63,949 bases of DNA from an uncultured Gammaproteobacteria bacterium (GCA_947258875.1 CAMYKB010000009.1:1-63949), one strand, 5' to 3'; counted from the first letter of the stretch, positions 18,627 through 26,987 are shown. Notes: generated from the letters alone by a model not told the origin. Made by a program: numbers and translations.

Positions 18627-19718
18627 ATGGCTGATGTCAGCAAAGAACAGGTCGAAGCGGCGTTAAAAGAACTCAACGACCCCTATGTAGAAAAGAACCT
18701 GCTCGCCAGCAAAGCTGTCAAGGATATCCAGGTCGTTGCAGGCAAGGTCAGTATCAAGATTGTGCTGGGCTATCCGGCCAAGGGCTATGTCGATCAATTG
18801 GCGGCAGAGGTGAAGGCCAAAGTCGAAGCCATCGACGGCGTGAGCGTCGCCGATGTGGAGGCCACCTGGAAGATCGAGGCCCACTCGGTGCAGAAAAACC
18901 TCAAGCCGATGGAAAACATCAAGAATGTCATCGCTGTAGCCTCCGGCAAGGGCGGTGTCGGCAAATCCACTACCGCCGTCAACCTGGCGCTGGCACTATC
19001 GGCCGAGGGCGCCATTGTCGGTGTGATGGATGCTGATATCTACGGACCCAGTATGCCGCGCATGTTGGGTATTACCGGCCAACCGCAATCCCCGGATGGC
19101 AAAGGCCTCAACCCGATGGAAAATCATGGTGTACAGGCGATGTCCATGGGTTTCCTGATTGAGGAAGATACGCCCATGATCTGGCGCGGACCGATGGTTA
19201 CCCAGGCGCTGGAGCAATTGCTGAACGATACCCAATGGCGCAACCTCGATTACCTCATCATCGATTTGCCGCCGGGCACTGGTGACGTACAGCTGACCCT
19301 GGCGCAGAAGATACCCGTCAGCGGCGCTGTTATCGTTACCACGCCGCAGGACATCGCCTTGCTGGATGCGCGCAAGGGCCTCAAGATGTTCGAGAAAGTC
19401 GAAGTCCCCGTGCTGGGCGTGGTCGAGAACATGAGTATCCACATCTGTAGCCAATGTGGACATGAAGAACCGATCTTTGGCACCGGTGGTGGTGCCAGTA
19501 TGGCCGAGGAATCCGGCGTCGATCTGTTGGGACAACTGCCGCTGGATATCAATATCCGTGAGCAGGCCGACAGTGGCAAGCCCACCGTCGTCGCCATGCC
19601 TGACAGTCGCATAAGCGAGATCTATCGCGAGATTGCGCGTAAGGCGGCGGGTAAGCTGGCGGCCAAGGCCAAGGACTTTAGTGCTAAGTTCCCGAAAATT
19701 GTCATCCAGAACAACTGA
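18627..19718 (+). CDS. apbC: Iron-sulfur cluster carrier protein (Mrp/ApbC)
   Basis: A P-loop ATPase that carries and hands over 4Fe-4S clusters. An N-terminal DUF59/MIP18-like domain spans about 1-90. The deviant Walker A GKGGVGKST is at 107-115, and the cluster-binding CxxC is C274-C277. The ribosome-binding site GAGGAG is 8 bases before the ATG. It is divergent from metG over 220 bases, which should hold both promoters, and is followed by dcd after a 269-base hairpin-rich gap. Confidence 0.95.
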   Translation: MADVSKEQVEAALKELNDPYVEKNLLASKAVKDIQVVAGKVSIKIVLGYPAKGYVDQLAAEVKAKVEAIDGVSVADVEATWKIEAHSVQKNLKPMENIKNVIAVASGKGGVGKSTTAVNLALALSAEGAIVGVMDADIYGPSMPRMLGITGQPQSPDGKGLNPMENHGVQAMSMGFLIEEDTPMIWRGPMVTQALEQLLNDTQWRNLDYLIIDLPPGTGDVQLTLAQKIPVSGAVIVTTPQDIALLDARKGLKMFEKVEVPVLGVVENMSIHICSQCGHEEPIFGTGGGASMAEESGVDLLGQLPLDINIREQADSGKPTVVAMPDSRISEIYREIARKAAGKLAAKAKDFSAKFPKIVIQNN

Positions 19719-19793
19719 GAGCGTGTCTTTTGACTTTATGCGCCGTTAAGTCTTGTCGAGCGATGCTCATGTGCTCACTTGTACGTCGTTCCC

Positions 19794-19880
19794 GCCCATC
19801 CATGGGCTCCACGACATAAGAACATCCATGTTCAAAACTGCGCATGTGAGCCGATTATCATGAAGTACATCCATGTACTT
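19794..19880. repeat. Three TCCA-loop micro-hairpins in a row
   Basis: GCCCA-TCCA-TGGGC (19794-19807), GAACA-TCCA-TGTTC (19820-19833) and AAGTACA-TCCA-TGTACTT (19863-19880) share the core CATCCATG but have unrelated, perfectly paired stems. The first is nested in GTCGT/ACGAC arms. The gap between apbC and dcd thus holds the clearest cluster of this family. Confidence 0.8.
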
Positions 19881-19901
19881 CCCCGCTTTGCGGCTCGCGT
19901 G

Positions 19902-19925
19902 AAAATTCGCTGCAGGCGAATTTTT
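19902..19925 (+). terminator. Likely terminator after apbC
   Basis: A 9-bp stem AAAATTCGC/GCGAATTTT with loop TGCAG ends in five T. It lies 184 bases after the apbC stop and 63 before dcd. It resembles a factor-independent terminator, but the stem is A/T-rich and it follows repeat hairpins, so it could equally be part of them. Confidence 0.4.
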
Positions 19926-19987
19926 GCCTTGATTAAAAACGGAATCCATCATTCTCGGAATTTATCTTAGGGAGCGAGAAAGCATTC

Positions 19988-20554
19988 GTGAGCATTAAGT
20001 CGGATAAATGGATCCGCCGCATGGCGGCAGAGCAGGGCATGATCGAGCCGTTTGAGGCCGGGCAGGTGCGCGAGAACGGTGAGGGGCGTATCGTTTCCTA
20101 TGGCACGTCCAGTTACGGTTACGATGTGCGTTGTGCGGATGAGTTCAAGATATTCACCAACATCAATTCCGCGATCGTCGATCCCAAGGGTTTCGATGAA
20201 AACAGTTTTGTCGATGTGAAATCCGATGTTTGCATCATTCCTCCCAATTCATTTGCCTTAGCGCGCACGGTTGAGTACTTCCGCATACCGCGTTCAGTGC
20301 TAACGATATGCCTCGGCAAATCGACCTATGCCCGCTGCGGAATCATCGTTAATGTCACCCCGCTGGAGCCGGAATGGGAAGGTCACGTCACCCTGGAGTT
20401 CTCCAACACCACGACCTTGCCTGCAAAAATCTATGCCAACGAGGGCGTGGCACAGATGCTGTTCTTTGAGTCCGATGAGGTTTGTGAAACCTCGTACAAG
20501 GATCGCGGCGGGAAGTATCAGGGTCAGAAAGGTGTGACGTTACCCAAGACCTGA
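19988..20554 (+). CDS. dcd: dCTP deaminase
   Basis: This converts dCTP to dUTP, the main route to dUMP for dTMP synthesis in gammaproteobacteria. The trimer-fold signature is intact: SSYGYDVR at 41-48, [11 protein letters not shown] at 108-118 and the catalytic Glu E137 in VTLEFSN. At 188 residues it is full length. The start is GTG, with a GGGAG element about 12 bases before it; no ATG fits the family N-terminus MSIKSDKWI. It follows apbC on the same strand, as in Pseudomonas. Confidence 0.96.
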   Translation: MSIKSDKWIRRMAAEQGMIEPFEAGQVRENGEGRIVSYGTSSYGYDVRCADEFKIFTNINSAIVDPKGFDENSFVDVKSDVCIIPPNSFALARTVEYFRIPRSVLTICLGKSTYARCGIIVNVTPLEPEWEGHVTLEFSNTTTLPAKIYANEGVAQMLFFESDEVCETSYKDRGGKYQGQKGVTLPKT

Positions 20555-20588
20555 AAACTTCCTGGGTAGAAGCAGGTTCATACTTCAC

Positions 20589-20606
20589 CTAAAGAAGGTT
20601 CTTTAG
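20589..20606. terminator. Hairpin between convergent dcd and DUF2799 genes
   Basis: A perfect 8-bp stem CTAAAGAA/TTCTTTAG with a 2-base GG centre lies between two genes that converge. No T run follows on either strand, so termination is only suggested by position. Confidence 0.25.
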
Positions 20607-20666
20607 CAGTGTATGTGGCGCGCATGTTGTTAAAAACTGTTCTGTAGCTGAAATCAATTCCGGAGT

Positions 20667-21308
20667 TTATCGATAAGGGCTGGCGGCTTTCAGGTCGGCG
20701 ATTTTATGGTCCAGAATGGGGACTTCGTCTTCGAGAATATGCAGTTCATTATGGAGTTGTGTTTTCTCCTCTATGAGGGTTTTTATTTGCCGAAGTAATT
20801 CCAGGCGCCTTTGTGGTGTGACATTATTGGCAACCAGTAATAATTCCTTGTCTTCGATTTCATGGGCGATGTTCTCGAGGTCACTCTGGATATTATTGAT
20901 CGCAGTTTGCTTGCCATTGCGTGATTTCTGCAGGTTATAAATATCAGTTCCGTAAGCATGGGCGTTCAGGAAGTCTGTCTCGAGATAGCTCGGGCATACA
21001 TTAGCGTATCTGCGTCCGTTTAAACCTTGCACATAACCATTGCGCGGAACGCAAAACACTTCCAGGCCCTCCGCTCTACCAGTCTGATAGGCATCGAAAT
21101 CAGGGGCTATCCCATGTTTTGCGCAGTCTTTTCTATGATTGCCAATCCGGTTGGCGCTATACCCACGGGTACCGTCCTCATAACCGATAACGCGCCAATC
21201 AGCGGCCTGACACTCTTCTTTATCGAGGGTCGCGCAACCGTGCAATATGATTGTGAGGGTGATAACCGAGACTAAGCGTGAATATTTGAACAAAGTAGAC
21301 CGAAACAT
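20667..21308 (-). CDS. DUF2799 family lipoprotein
   Basis: A secreted lipoprotein: a signal peptide with lipobox LHGC puts the lipidated cysteine at residue 25. The DUF2799 core follows at about 33-125, with ADWRVIGYEDGTRG, HRKDCAKHGIAPDFDAY, GRAEGLEVFC and CPSYLETDF. The C-terminal half (about 125-207) is a long predicted coiled coil rich in Glu, Leu and Lys. Function is unknown. It is convergent with dcd and has 188 bases between it and the next upstream gene. Confidence 0.82.
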   Translation of the reverse strand: MFRSTLFKYSRLVSVITLTIILHGCATLDKEECQAADWRVIGYEDGTRGYSANRIGNHRKDCAKHGIAPDFDAYQTGRAEGLEVFCVPRNGYVQGLNGRRYANVCPSYLETDFLNAHAYGTDIYNLQKSRNGKQTAINNIQSDLENIAHEIEDKELLLVANNVTPQRRLELLRQIKTLIEEKTQLHNELHILEDEVPILDHKIADLKAASPYR

Positions 21309-21496
21309 TGCCCTCTCCCTGGTGATGTGTCCTGGAGTGATAATATTAAGTTAGTTTAGCTGAATCACCCCTGAATGAGACTAAATTTTGGTGCTCAAGT
21401 GGCAGCACAATGATGCCGCTTATCGATATGAGGCAGACACAAGTTCGGCTGTTAATGCAAATGAGGCGGTATCGGGTTTTTTTATGATATTCATTA

Positions 21497-22399
21497 CTAA
21501 AGGCTATCAGGCTGGGCCTGTCTGCAATGATTCTCCCCGTCGCCGGTTTCAATTTGCAAGGTTGTGTGTTCTATACTGAAACGCTCCAGAAGTTGCTGAG
21601 ACAGGGTCTGCAGGAAGCAATCATCCGACTTTCCACCAGGAATAGTTAAATGTGCTGTCAATGCTGTCTCTGTGGTGCTCATGGCCCAGATATGCAGGTC
21701 ATGTATGTCCGCGACGCCGGGTTGGCTTCTTAGGTAAGCCTCTACCTCGATCGGGTCGATATTTCTGGGCACTGAGTCGACGGCGAGGTTCATGGAGTCA
21801 CGTAGCAAATCCCAGGTACTAATGAGGATGACGGCGACAATAAACAGGCTGATGGCTGGATCCAGCCACAACCAGCCGGTGGCGATGATGGCAATGCCCG
21901 CAATGACGACACCTAGCGATACTGCGGCATCAGCAGCCATATGCAGGTAGGCACCCTTTATGTTGAGATCATGCTTACGTCCGGAGAAGAACATCAGGGC
22001 TGTTGCAGTGTTAATAATTACCCCTATCGCTGCAACTATAATGACTGTTGCGCCATCAACAGCTGCAGGCGCGCTCAGACGTTCCAATGCCTCCCAGGCA
22101 ATAGCTCCCATCGCCATGAGCAACAACAGGCCGCTGAATAGAGATGCGAGTATCGTTGCTCGACGGAAACCATAGGTGTATCTCGGGGTCGGTCTTTTTG
22201 TGGCCAATACGCTTGCGCCCCAGGCCAGCAGTAGACCGACGACATCCCCGAGGTTGTGCCCGGCATCAGCTATCAACGCCAAGGATTCAGCGATGAAGCC
22301 GTAAACCACTTCGATTACGACAAACGAGATGTTGAGTGCGACGCCAATTGCAAAGGCGCGATTGTATATGTGTGGCCCGTGGTTGTGATGCTGTGGCAT
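21497..22399 (-). CDS. Cation diffusion facilitator (zinc-type exporter)
   Basis: A CDF-family proton-driven exporter of divalent metals, of the CzcD/ZitB kind. The start at 22399 gives a His-rich N-terminus (MPQHHNHGPH); the longer frame upstream adds nothing typical. Six membrane segments are followed by a C-terminal ferredoxin-like domain from about 215. The metal site has H48/D52 in segment 2 (ADAGHNLGD) and H153/D157 in segment 5 (HMAADA), the HD-HD arrangement usual for zinc with cobalt or cadmium. It has no operon partners. Confidence 0.9.
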   Translation of the reverse strand: MPQHHNHGPHIYNRAFAIGVALNISFVVIEVVYGFIAESLALIADAGHNLGDVVGLLLAWGASVLATKRPTPRYTYGFRRATILASLFSGLLLLMAMGAIAWEALERLSAPAAVDGATVIIVAAIGVIINTATALMFFSGRKHDLNIKGAYLHMAADAAVSLGVVIAGIAIIATGWLWLDPAISLFIVAVILISTWDLLRDSMNLAVDSVPRNIDPIEVEAYLRSQPGVADIHDLHIWAMSTTETALTAHLTIPGGKSDDCFLQTLSQQLLERFSIEHTTLQIETGDGENHCRQAQPDSL

Positions 22400-22881
22400 G
22401 GTTTTGAAGGGTGTTTTTATAAACGCATCGCCTATTATGCTCGTCGCCGATATGTCCAATTATGAAAACATGCACCTAAAAGGCTTATAAATATTTTCGG
22501 TCGTAGTGTATATGGAAATTATAAAAAATACTGTTCCTGTAGATTTTGTTTAGAATTCCATGGGTTGGCGGCTCTCTTGTACTTGATTAGTTGATTAAAT
22601 TGATGTATGTCAATATTATGACGGGGCAAATGGGATATCCATACAATGCAATGGAAGCATAAAAGGCTAAATTTGCTCAGATCAGGTCGACAATCCAACT
22701 GGATTGGTAATGGAGTGGAGCAGTAAATATTCAATATATTTTTGTTCGTGCTCTTACAATAATTTAATAATTTACGATCGATAATTGCTAACTCATTAAC
22801 CGCGGTTTCGTTTAACAGTGATAAGGCTTGATGATAACAATCATAGTTCATGAAGGGCGGCCTTTGAGTGGAGGATGAATC
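22400..22881. other. A/T-rich gap before yeiH
   Basis: The stretch is markedly richer in A and T than its neighbours. One minus-strand frame of 110 codons (22519-22851) has no family features, and I do not call it a gene. The promoter of yeiH should lie near the right end; I see no convincing boxes. A GTGGAGGATGAATC sequence provides the ribosome-binding site for the ATG at 22882. Confidence 0.4.
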
Positions 22882-24459
22882 ATGATTTATACCAAGAAAT
22901 CACCAGCATTATTTATTATCGGAATCATCATGCTTGCCATCTGGTTTACGGCGGATTCAGGCATGTTGGCTTCTTACATTGAGCATCTCGGAGGTAAGAA
23001 ATACAAATACTTGGGTGAGCTCACAAGCATCCCGTTATATTTCGGGATACTGTCTGTGGCAGTTGGGCTTTGGCAGTGGTTTGGCAAGCATACAGAGGGT
23101 CACTGGGATTATTATTCATCGACCGTTGCTGGCGCGATGTTTATCCTGCTGATTGCCATGTTGGTACGCTGGTTTGTGGCGCCCGAGGTGGCGGTTATCA
23201 GTACCGGTATGGGTAAAGTCGGGAACACCGGTTCCTACATCCACAAATTGCTCGGCCTGAACTATGTTGTAATCGGCATTGTTGCAGGTATTGTCATAGT
23301 CAACGTATTCAAGGTGCCTGAGTGGGCTCAGAATGGCGTCAGGGTCTCCAGGCTTGGTTTGAAAACAGGTGTGATTTTGCTCGGCACACTCTATAGTGCT
23401 GCGGAGCTCAAAAACCTCGGCGGCTTATCCATTGTCATGATTGGCTTTTTTGTGTTGGGCTCAGTCGGATTGGTGCTTTGGATAGGGGCGCGTATGAAGA
23501 TACCTAATTCCATGGGGGGCGTACTCTCTGCCGGTATGGGCGTTTGTGGCGTGTCGGCGACTGTGGCAGCCGCACCTGTGGTGCAGGCGAAATCAGTAGA
23601 GATTGCCTACACTATCGGTACCATCCTGCTGTGGGGCGTGGGTTGCATGTTTGTGTTTCCTATCATTGGCAATCTGCTGGGAATGTCGCACGTGCAATTC
23701 GGAGCCTGGGCTGGCACGGGTATTTTGAATTCAGCGCAGGTTGCGGGTGCGGCATTAGCCTTCCAGCCAGATGGCATTGAAACATTGAAGGTTGCTGAGA
23801 TTTTCAACATCACGCGCGTACTGGTGCTGCCTATCATCGTATTATGGCTGGCTGTCTGGTATGTCAAGCGCGAAGAGCATGCGACACAAGTCAATGTGGG
23901 TAAAGTGATTTTCGAAAAATTTCCCGTCTTCGTGTTGGGCTTCATCCTGATGTTCGCTCTGTCAACCACCGGTATGTTTGCACCGGCAAATCACTACAAA
24001 GGAAAATTCTTCGGCAATACCGCTGAATCCGGGTTCAAGGAAAGTAAGCTGCTGAAATCAGATCAAATAGCAATACTTCAACAGGAGATGGGAAAAGTTC
24101 AGCGCGCCGATCGCAAGGAGGCAGTGCAGCGTCTCATCGATAACGGCAAGGTTATGAGTATTAGTGATGATGATGCCATACGCGGCCTGGTTAACGCCAA
24201 AGTGGTCTCCAAGGAGGCTAATGGTATCCTCAAGGCTGCCCATAAGGCTGTGCGGCATACCGCCAAGAAGATCAAGGCCTTCCGTAAATGGATCACCTGG
24301 TTGTTCGCATTTGGTTTGGTGGGTTTGGGTATGCAGATTACTTTTTCATCGATGAGGCAGGCGGGTGGTCAACCTGCTGTTATTGGTGGGATTGTTGGTT
24401 TTCTCAAGGCGATATTGTCACTGATTGTTGTGATGATGCTGGTTGCCGAAACAATTTAA
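22882..24459 (+). CDS. YeiH-family putative sulfate exporter, long form
   Basis: An inner-membrane protein of the YeiH/UPF0324 family, annotated as putative sulfate exporters on limited evidence. About 11-12 membrane segments are visible. Hallmarks are the re-entrant GMGVCGVSATVAAAPVV around residues 219-235 and GTGILNSAQVAGAALAFQP around 278-296. At 525 residues it is far longer than the usual 330-350: there is an N-terminal extension with three extra segments and a hydrophilic insert of about 90 residues (375-465) between late segments. A 42-residue protein and a universal stress protein follow on the same strand. Confidence 0.85.
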   Translation: MIYTKKSPALFIIGIIMLAIWFTADSGMLASYIEHLGGKKYKYLGELTSIPLYFGILSVAVGLWQWFGKHTEGHWDYYSSTVAGAMFILLIAMLVRWFVAPEVAVISTGMGKVGNTGSYIHKLLGLNYVVIGIVAGIVIVNVFKVPEWAQNGVRVSRLGLKTGVILLGTLYSAAELKNLGGLSIVMIGFFVLGSVGLVLWIGARMKIPNSMGGVLSAGMGVCGVSATVAAAPVVQAKSVEIAYTIGTILLWGVGCMFVFPIIGNLLGMSHVQFGAWAGTGILNSAQVAGAALAFQPDGIETLKVAEIFNITRVLVLPIIVLWLAVWYVKREEHATQVNVGKVIFEKFPVFVLGFILMFALSTTGMFAPANHYKGKFFGNTAESGFKESKLLKSDQIAILQQEMGKVQRADRKEAVQRLIDNGKVMSISDDDAIRGLVNAKVVSKEANGILKAAHKAVRHTAKKIKAFRKWITWLFAFGLVGLGMQITFSSMRQAGGQPAVIGGIVGFLKAILSLIVVMMLVAETI

Positions 24460-24472
24460 AGGGGTGTGACCT

Positions 24473-24601
24473 ATGAGTAACGAAGAGAAGAAATTCGAGC
24501 GAGGTTCCGCGCTGTCTATTTTTGGTAGTGACCGAAGAGAAGACTTCATGGCGCTGCTAATTGCGTTGGCTATTGCCTTTGGTGTGTTTGTCTATATTTA
24601 A
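24473..24601 (+). CDS. Small membrane protein, 42 residues, next to yeiH
   Basis: A frame of 42 codons starts 13 bases after the yeiH-like stop behind a good ribosome-binding site (AAGGGG, nine bases before the ATG). The first half is charged (MSNEEKKFERGSALSIFGSD), then DRREDF leads into one membrane segment, MALLIALAIAFGVFVYI. The single-segment build, tight spacing and strong ribosome-binding site suggest a small partner of the exporter. I do not recognise a named family. It ends just before a long hairpin that probably closes the transcript. Confidence 0.6.
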   Translation: MSNEEKKFERGSALSIFGSDRREDFMALLIALAIAFGVFVYI

Positions 24602-24607
24602 TAAGGC

Positions 24608-24651
24608 AGCCTGAAGCCATATCTGTTCCACACAGGTATCGGCTTCAGGCT
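24608..24651 (+). terminator. Long hairpin after the yeiH unit
   Basis: The outer stem AGCCTGAAGCC/GGCTTCAGGCT (11 bp) continues into an inner 7-bp stem (ATATCTG/CAGGTAT) with one bulged C and loop TTCCACA. Only TTT follows, so it is a weak intrinsic terminator or an RNA-stabilising structure. It ends 10 bases before the usp start. Confidence 0.55.
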
Positions 24652-24661
24652 TTGGTGCTGA

Positions 24662-25129
24662 ATGAATCGCTCTAAACATGTTTTGCTCCCGAGTCACGGG
24701 ACGGTTGGTGCGCAAGCTGCAGAATCTGTGGCAATTGAGTTATGCGCAGAAGATGCAAAAATTCACCATTTGGTAGTGGTTCCTGATTTATGGAAAGGCA
24801 TGATGGGAGATGACTGGCTCAATAATGGTGTCACACGTGACAGATATGCGCGCTATCTAGAAACGGAACTCGGACGCGAAGTAGAGGAACACTGCGAGCG
24901 CGTACGCAGTAAGGCCAAAGAAAAAGGAGTTCATTATTCTTGCGAGATCGTTTTGGGCAAACCGGATGAGTGTTTGATAGAAGCTTGTATGGAAACTGAT
25001 TATGATCTTGTTGTGATGGGCTCGCCACGACCTAAAGGCACACCCGGCTTGCGTTCACGCATGGCCACTAAGTCATTGACGCAGGCCTTGTCATCACCCT
25101 TGTTGACTGTTCCCTATCCGGATGGCTGA
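24662..25129 (+). CDS. Universal stress protein (UspA fold)
   Basis: A single UspA domain of 155 residues: strand 1 HVLLPSHGT, strand VHYSCEIVLG and the late segment YDLVVMGSPRPKG fit the fold. The nucleotide-binding G-x2-G-x9-G-S/T motif is only partly matched (GSPRPKGTPGLRSRMATKSLTQ lies in its place), so ATP binding is uncertain. The last 8 bases overlap the next gene, which implies coupled translation with the SRPBCC-like membrane protein. A role near the putative sulfate exporter is suggested by position alone. Confidence 0.82.
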   Translation: MNRSKHVLLPSHGTVGAQAAESVAIELCAEDAKIHHLVVVPDLWKGMMGDDWLNNGVTRDRYARYLETELGREVEEHCERVRSKAKEKGVHYSCEIVLGKPDECLIEACMETDYDLVVMGSPRPKGTPGLRSRMATKSLTQALSSPLLTVPYPDG

Positions 25130-25733
25130 AGCGGAAGCTGCGGCAGATAGTCAGGATGCCGCCTGGGCATCTTTTAATACTCCCTTGGATAAAGCGTCAT
25201 TGTTGGCTTTTTGCCAAAATGTTGAGCGTCTGTTACGTATTAATCCCTATCTGGAATTCGAGAAGTGGGAATCCTGTGGCGAAAACCTGTTTCATTTCCA
25301 GGGGCGCAACTTGAGCCAAAATCCACCCTTTGCCATTGATCTGGAACTGCAGATGGAGTCACAGGCGGACTGTGTGCGGCTCGAATACAACCGGGGCCTT
25401 AAATCCAGTACCACCTTTAAGATTGAGGATGCGTCGCAAGGTTCCAAACTCACTATTATCGAAGATTACGAAGCGGTCCATGAAGATGAGCGCCAAAGGC
25501 GGCTTGAGGAAGTGGACAAAAGCCTGGTGAAATGGGCCGAGGATCTGCAGCTGTATATTATGCGATGGAAGCGTTGGTCCTGGCTGGCTCCGTGGCGATG
25601 GTATATGCAACGAATCTGGCAGCCAATGAACCCTGCTTCACGGCGTATCACCTATATGCTGTTATGGATAAGTGTAGTAGAGGTGGCGTTGATTATTTTA
25701 GGGGTCGCCATCTATTTCGCGGAATTTAGATAA
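25122..25733 (+). CDS. SRPBCC-like protein with C-terminal membrane segment
   Basis: A 203-residue protein that I do not recognise as a named family. Residues 15-150 look like a START/SRPBCC ligand-binding fold: polar strands, ENLFHFQGRNLSQNPPFAIDL, STTFKIEDASQGSKLTIIEDYE, then a long helix RRLEEVDKSLVKWAEDLQLYI. A Trp-rich amphipathic patch (WKRWSWLAPWRWYMQRIWQPM) precedes one membrane segment at about 177-197. It overlaps the universal stress gene by 8 bases and has the same strand, so both are probably made together. Assignment to SRPBCC is inference from the strand pattern. Confidence 0.65.
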   Translation: MAEAEAAADSQDAAWASFNTPLDKASLLAFCQNVERLLRINPYLEFEKWESCGENLFHFQGRNLSQNPPFAIDLELQMESQADCVRLEYNRGLKSSTTFKIEDASQGSKLTIIEDYEAVHEDERQRRLEEVDKSLVKWAEDLQLYIMRWKRWSWLAPWRWYMQRIWQPMNPASRRITYMLLWISVVEVALIILGVAIYFAEFR

Positions 25734-25752
25734 AACACATTGCTCTATTGGT

Positions 25753-26072
25753 TTAATCACTTTGTTCTGAGAGCGCTCTGCGGAGCCTTTCAGCTTTCTC
25801 GTAATCCATGAAATTTGCATATCGCTGATGGGAGTCAAGTGCCGTGTGTGCTTGCCAGAACACCAATATTGCTCCGTGCATGAAATTATTTCGCGCGCAG
25901 AGGCGATTAAGCCATTCACATAGCCACAATAAACGCAGTTGAGTTTCTCAATGATATTGAGATAGGCAAGTTTGTGTCGATCAATCACGATATATTTTGA
26001 TCGCTGTATCCGCGCTATGCCATAAAGCCGAAAACAGATGATTTGATAAATGGATATGCTGATGCCGAGCAC
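25753..26072 (-). pseudogene. Frameshifted conserved membrane-linked protein (YCGYxNG family)
   Basis: The first frame reads CFRLYGIARIQRSKYIVIDR, then KLNCVYCGYVNGLIASAREI and EQYWCSGKH, the core of a small conserved proteobacterial protein of unknown function. After a GTGTGTG run at 25844-25850 (CACACAC on the coding strand) the expected C-terminus continues in another frame as DSHQRYANFMDYEKAERL and stops at 25753. The N-terminal membrane segment seen in relatives is also mostly missing, since the frame has no ATG and a stop at 26109 closes it. A sequencing slip could explain the shift but not the lost N-terminus. Confidence 0.7.
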
Positions 26073-26114
26073 GTGACACGTATTACTGTCATGCTTTGCC
26101 TTTGCTAGTCAGAA

Positions 26115-26684
26115 CTATTTTTTTAGTTCTTTATATCGATAACAACTGGTTAAATGGTCATTTACCATGCCGACAGATTGCATGTAGGCATAACAAATCG
26201 TGGTGCCGACAAATTTGAAACCGCGTTTTTTTAAGTCTTTGCTCATGGCGTCGGATTCTTTGCTGAAGGCGGGCATTCCCTTTAGGGTTTTCCAGCGATT
26301 GATGATCGGTTTACCATCGACGAATTGCCAGATGTAGTCTGCGAAGCTGCCATACTCTTTCTGTGCTTCCAGGAATAGCTGTGCGTTGGTCCTTGCTGAA
26401 TTGACCTTGAGACGGTTACGGACGATGTCGGGGTTCTGCAACAGTTTTTCGATTTTTTTGTCGGTGTAGCGTGCCATCTTTCTGGCATCGAAATTGTCGA
26501 AAGCCTTGCGGTAACCTGCGCGTTTCTTGAGAATGGTTGACCAGCTTAATCCGGCCTGCGCGCCTTCAAGGATAAGCATTTCAAACAGCTTATGGTCGTC
26601 GTAGCAGGGAACGCCCCATTCCTTGTCGTGATAGTCGATGTAGTCGTTAAATCCCAGGCACCAGTCGCAACGTTTTTTATTCAT
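26115..26684 (-). CDS. tag: DNA-3-methyladenine glycosylase I
   Basis: This excises 3-methyladenine from alkylated DNA. The helix-hairpin-helix family features are clear, with the catalytic Glu at E40 (ILEGAQAGLSW; E38 in E. coli). Zinc ligands are C6, H19, H177 and C181, matching C4/H17/H175/C179 of E. coli Tag. At 189 residues it is full length. Its start overlaps by 4 bases (ATGA) the stop of a small upstream frame, which suggests a two-gene unit. Confidence 0.95.
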   Translation of the reverse strand: MNKKRCDWCLGFNDYIDYHDKEWGVPCYDDHKLFEMLILEGAQAGLSWSTILKKRAGYRKAFDNFDARKMARYTDKKIEKLLQNPDIVRNRLKVNSARTNAQLFLEAQKEYGSFADYIWQFVDGKPIINRWKTLKGMPAFSKESDAMSKDLKKRGFKFVGTTICYAYMQSVGMVNDHLTSCYRYKELKK

Positions 26685-26863
26685 TCAGGTATCCAATCCA
26701 TGTAGGTGAAGAGTTCCTGCTCAAGCCATGTCGTGCTTAATTTCCCTGTCAGCGAAGCCGCGCCTTGATCGACATGAGCGATTACGCAGAGGCCCTCGTT
26801 CCAGAGCGAGACATGCAGTGCAGTGGATCTGTCGGAGAATAGCTTGCGATGATACGGCATCAT
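26681..26863 (-). CDS. Small conserved-looking protein coupled to tag
   Basis: A 60-codon frame whose stop overlaps the tag start as ATGA, the usual sign of translational coupling. The product has a compact mixed strand-helix pattern: ALHVSLWNEGLCVIAHVDQG, then AASLTGKLSTTWLEQELFTYM. There is no signal or membrane segment. Two ATG codons stand in tandem at the start; a TTG just before them is less likely. I do not recognise a family, and there is no function to offer. The gene-like composition and the exact coupling are the reasons for calling it. Confidence 0.45.
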   Translation of the reverse strand: MMPYHRKLFSDRSTALHVSLWNEGLCVIAHVDQGAASLTGKLSTTWLEQELFTYMDWIPE

Positions 26864-26955
26864 CAAAATTTAATAAACATAATAAAAACAATAGACTGCA
26901 TGCATTGAGTGGCCGTATGGCTGCTGCAAGCCAAGCCTTGTATTGTGAAAATGCC

Positions 26956-26985
26956 TTGACTTCAGGTAATAACAGGGCGTATAAC
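26956..26985 (+). promoter_or_regulatory. Sigma-70 promoter of tusA-tetR
   Basis: TTGACT (26956-26961) and TATAAC (26980-26985) are separated by 18 bases. This is the best promoter match noticed in the window, and it faces the tusA gene 60 bases downstream. Confidence 0.7.
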
Positions 26986-26987
26986 TA

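Noticed and set aside
22519-22851. Minus-strand frame of 110 codons
   Set aside because: A/T-rich, no conserved pattern, no ribosome-binding site; more likely intergenic.
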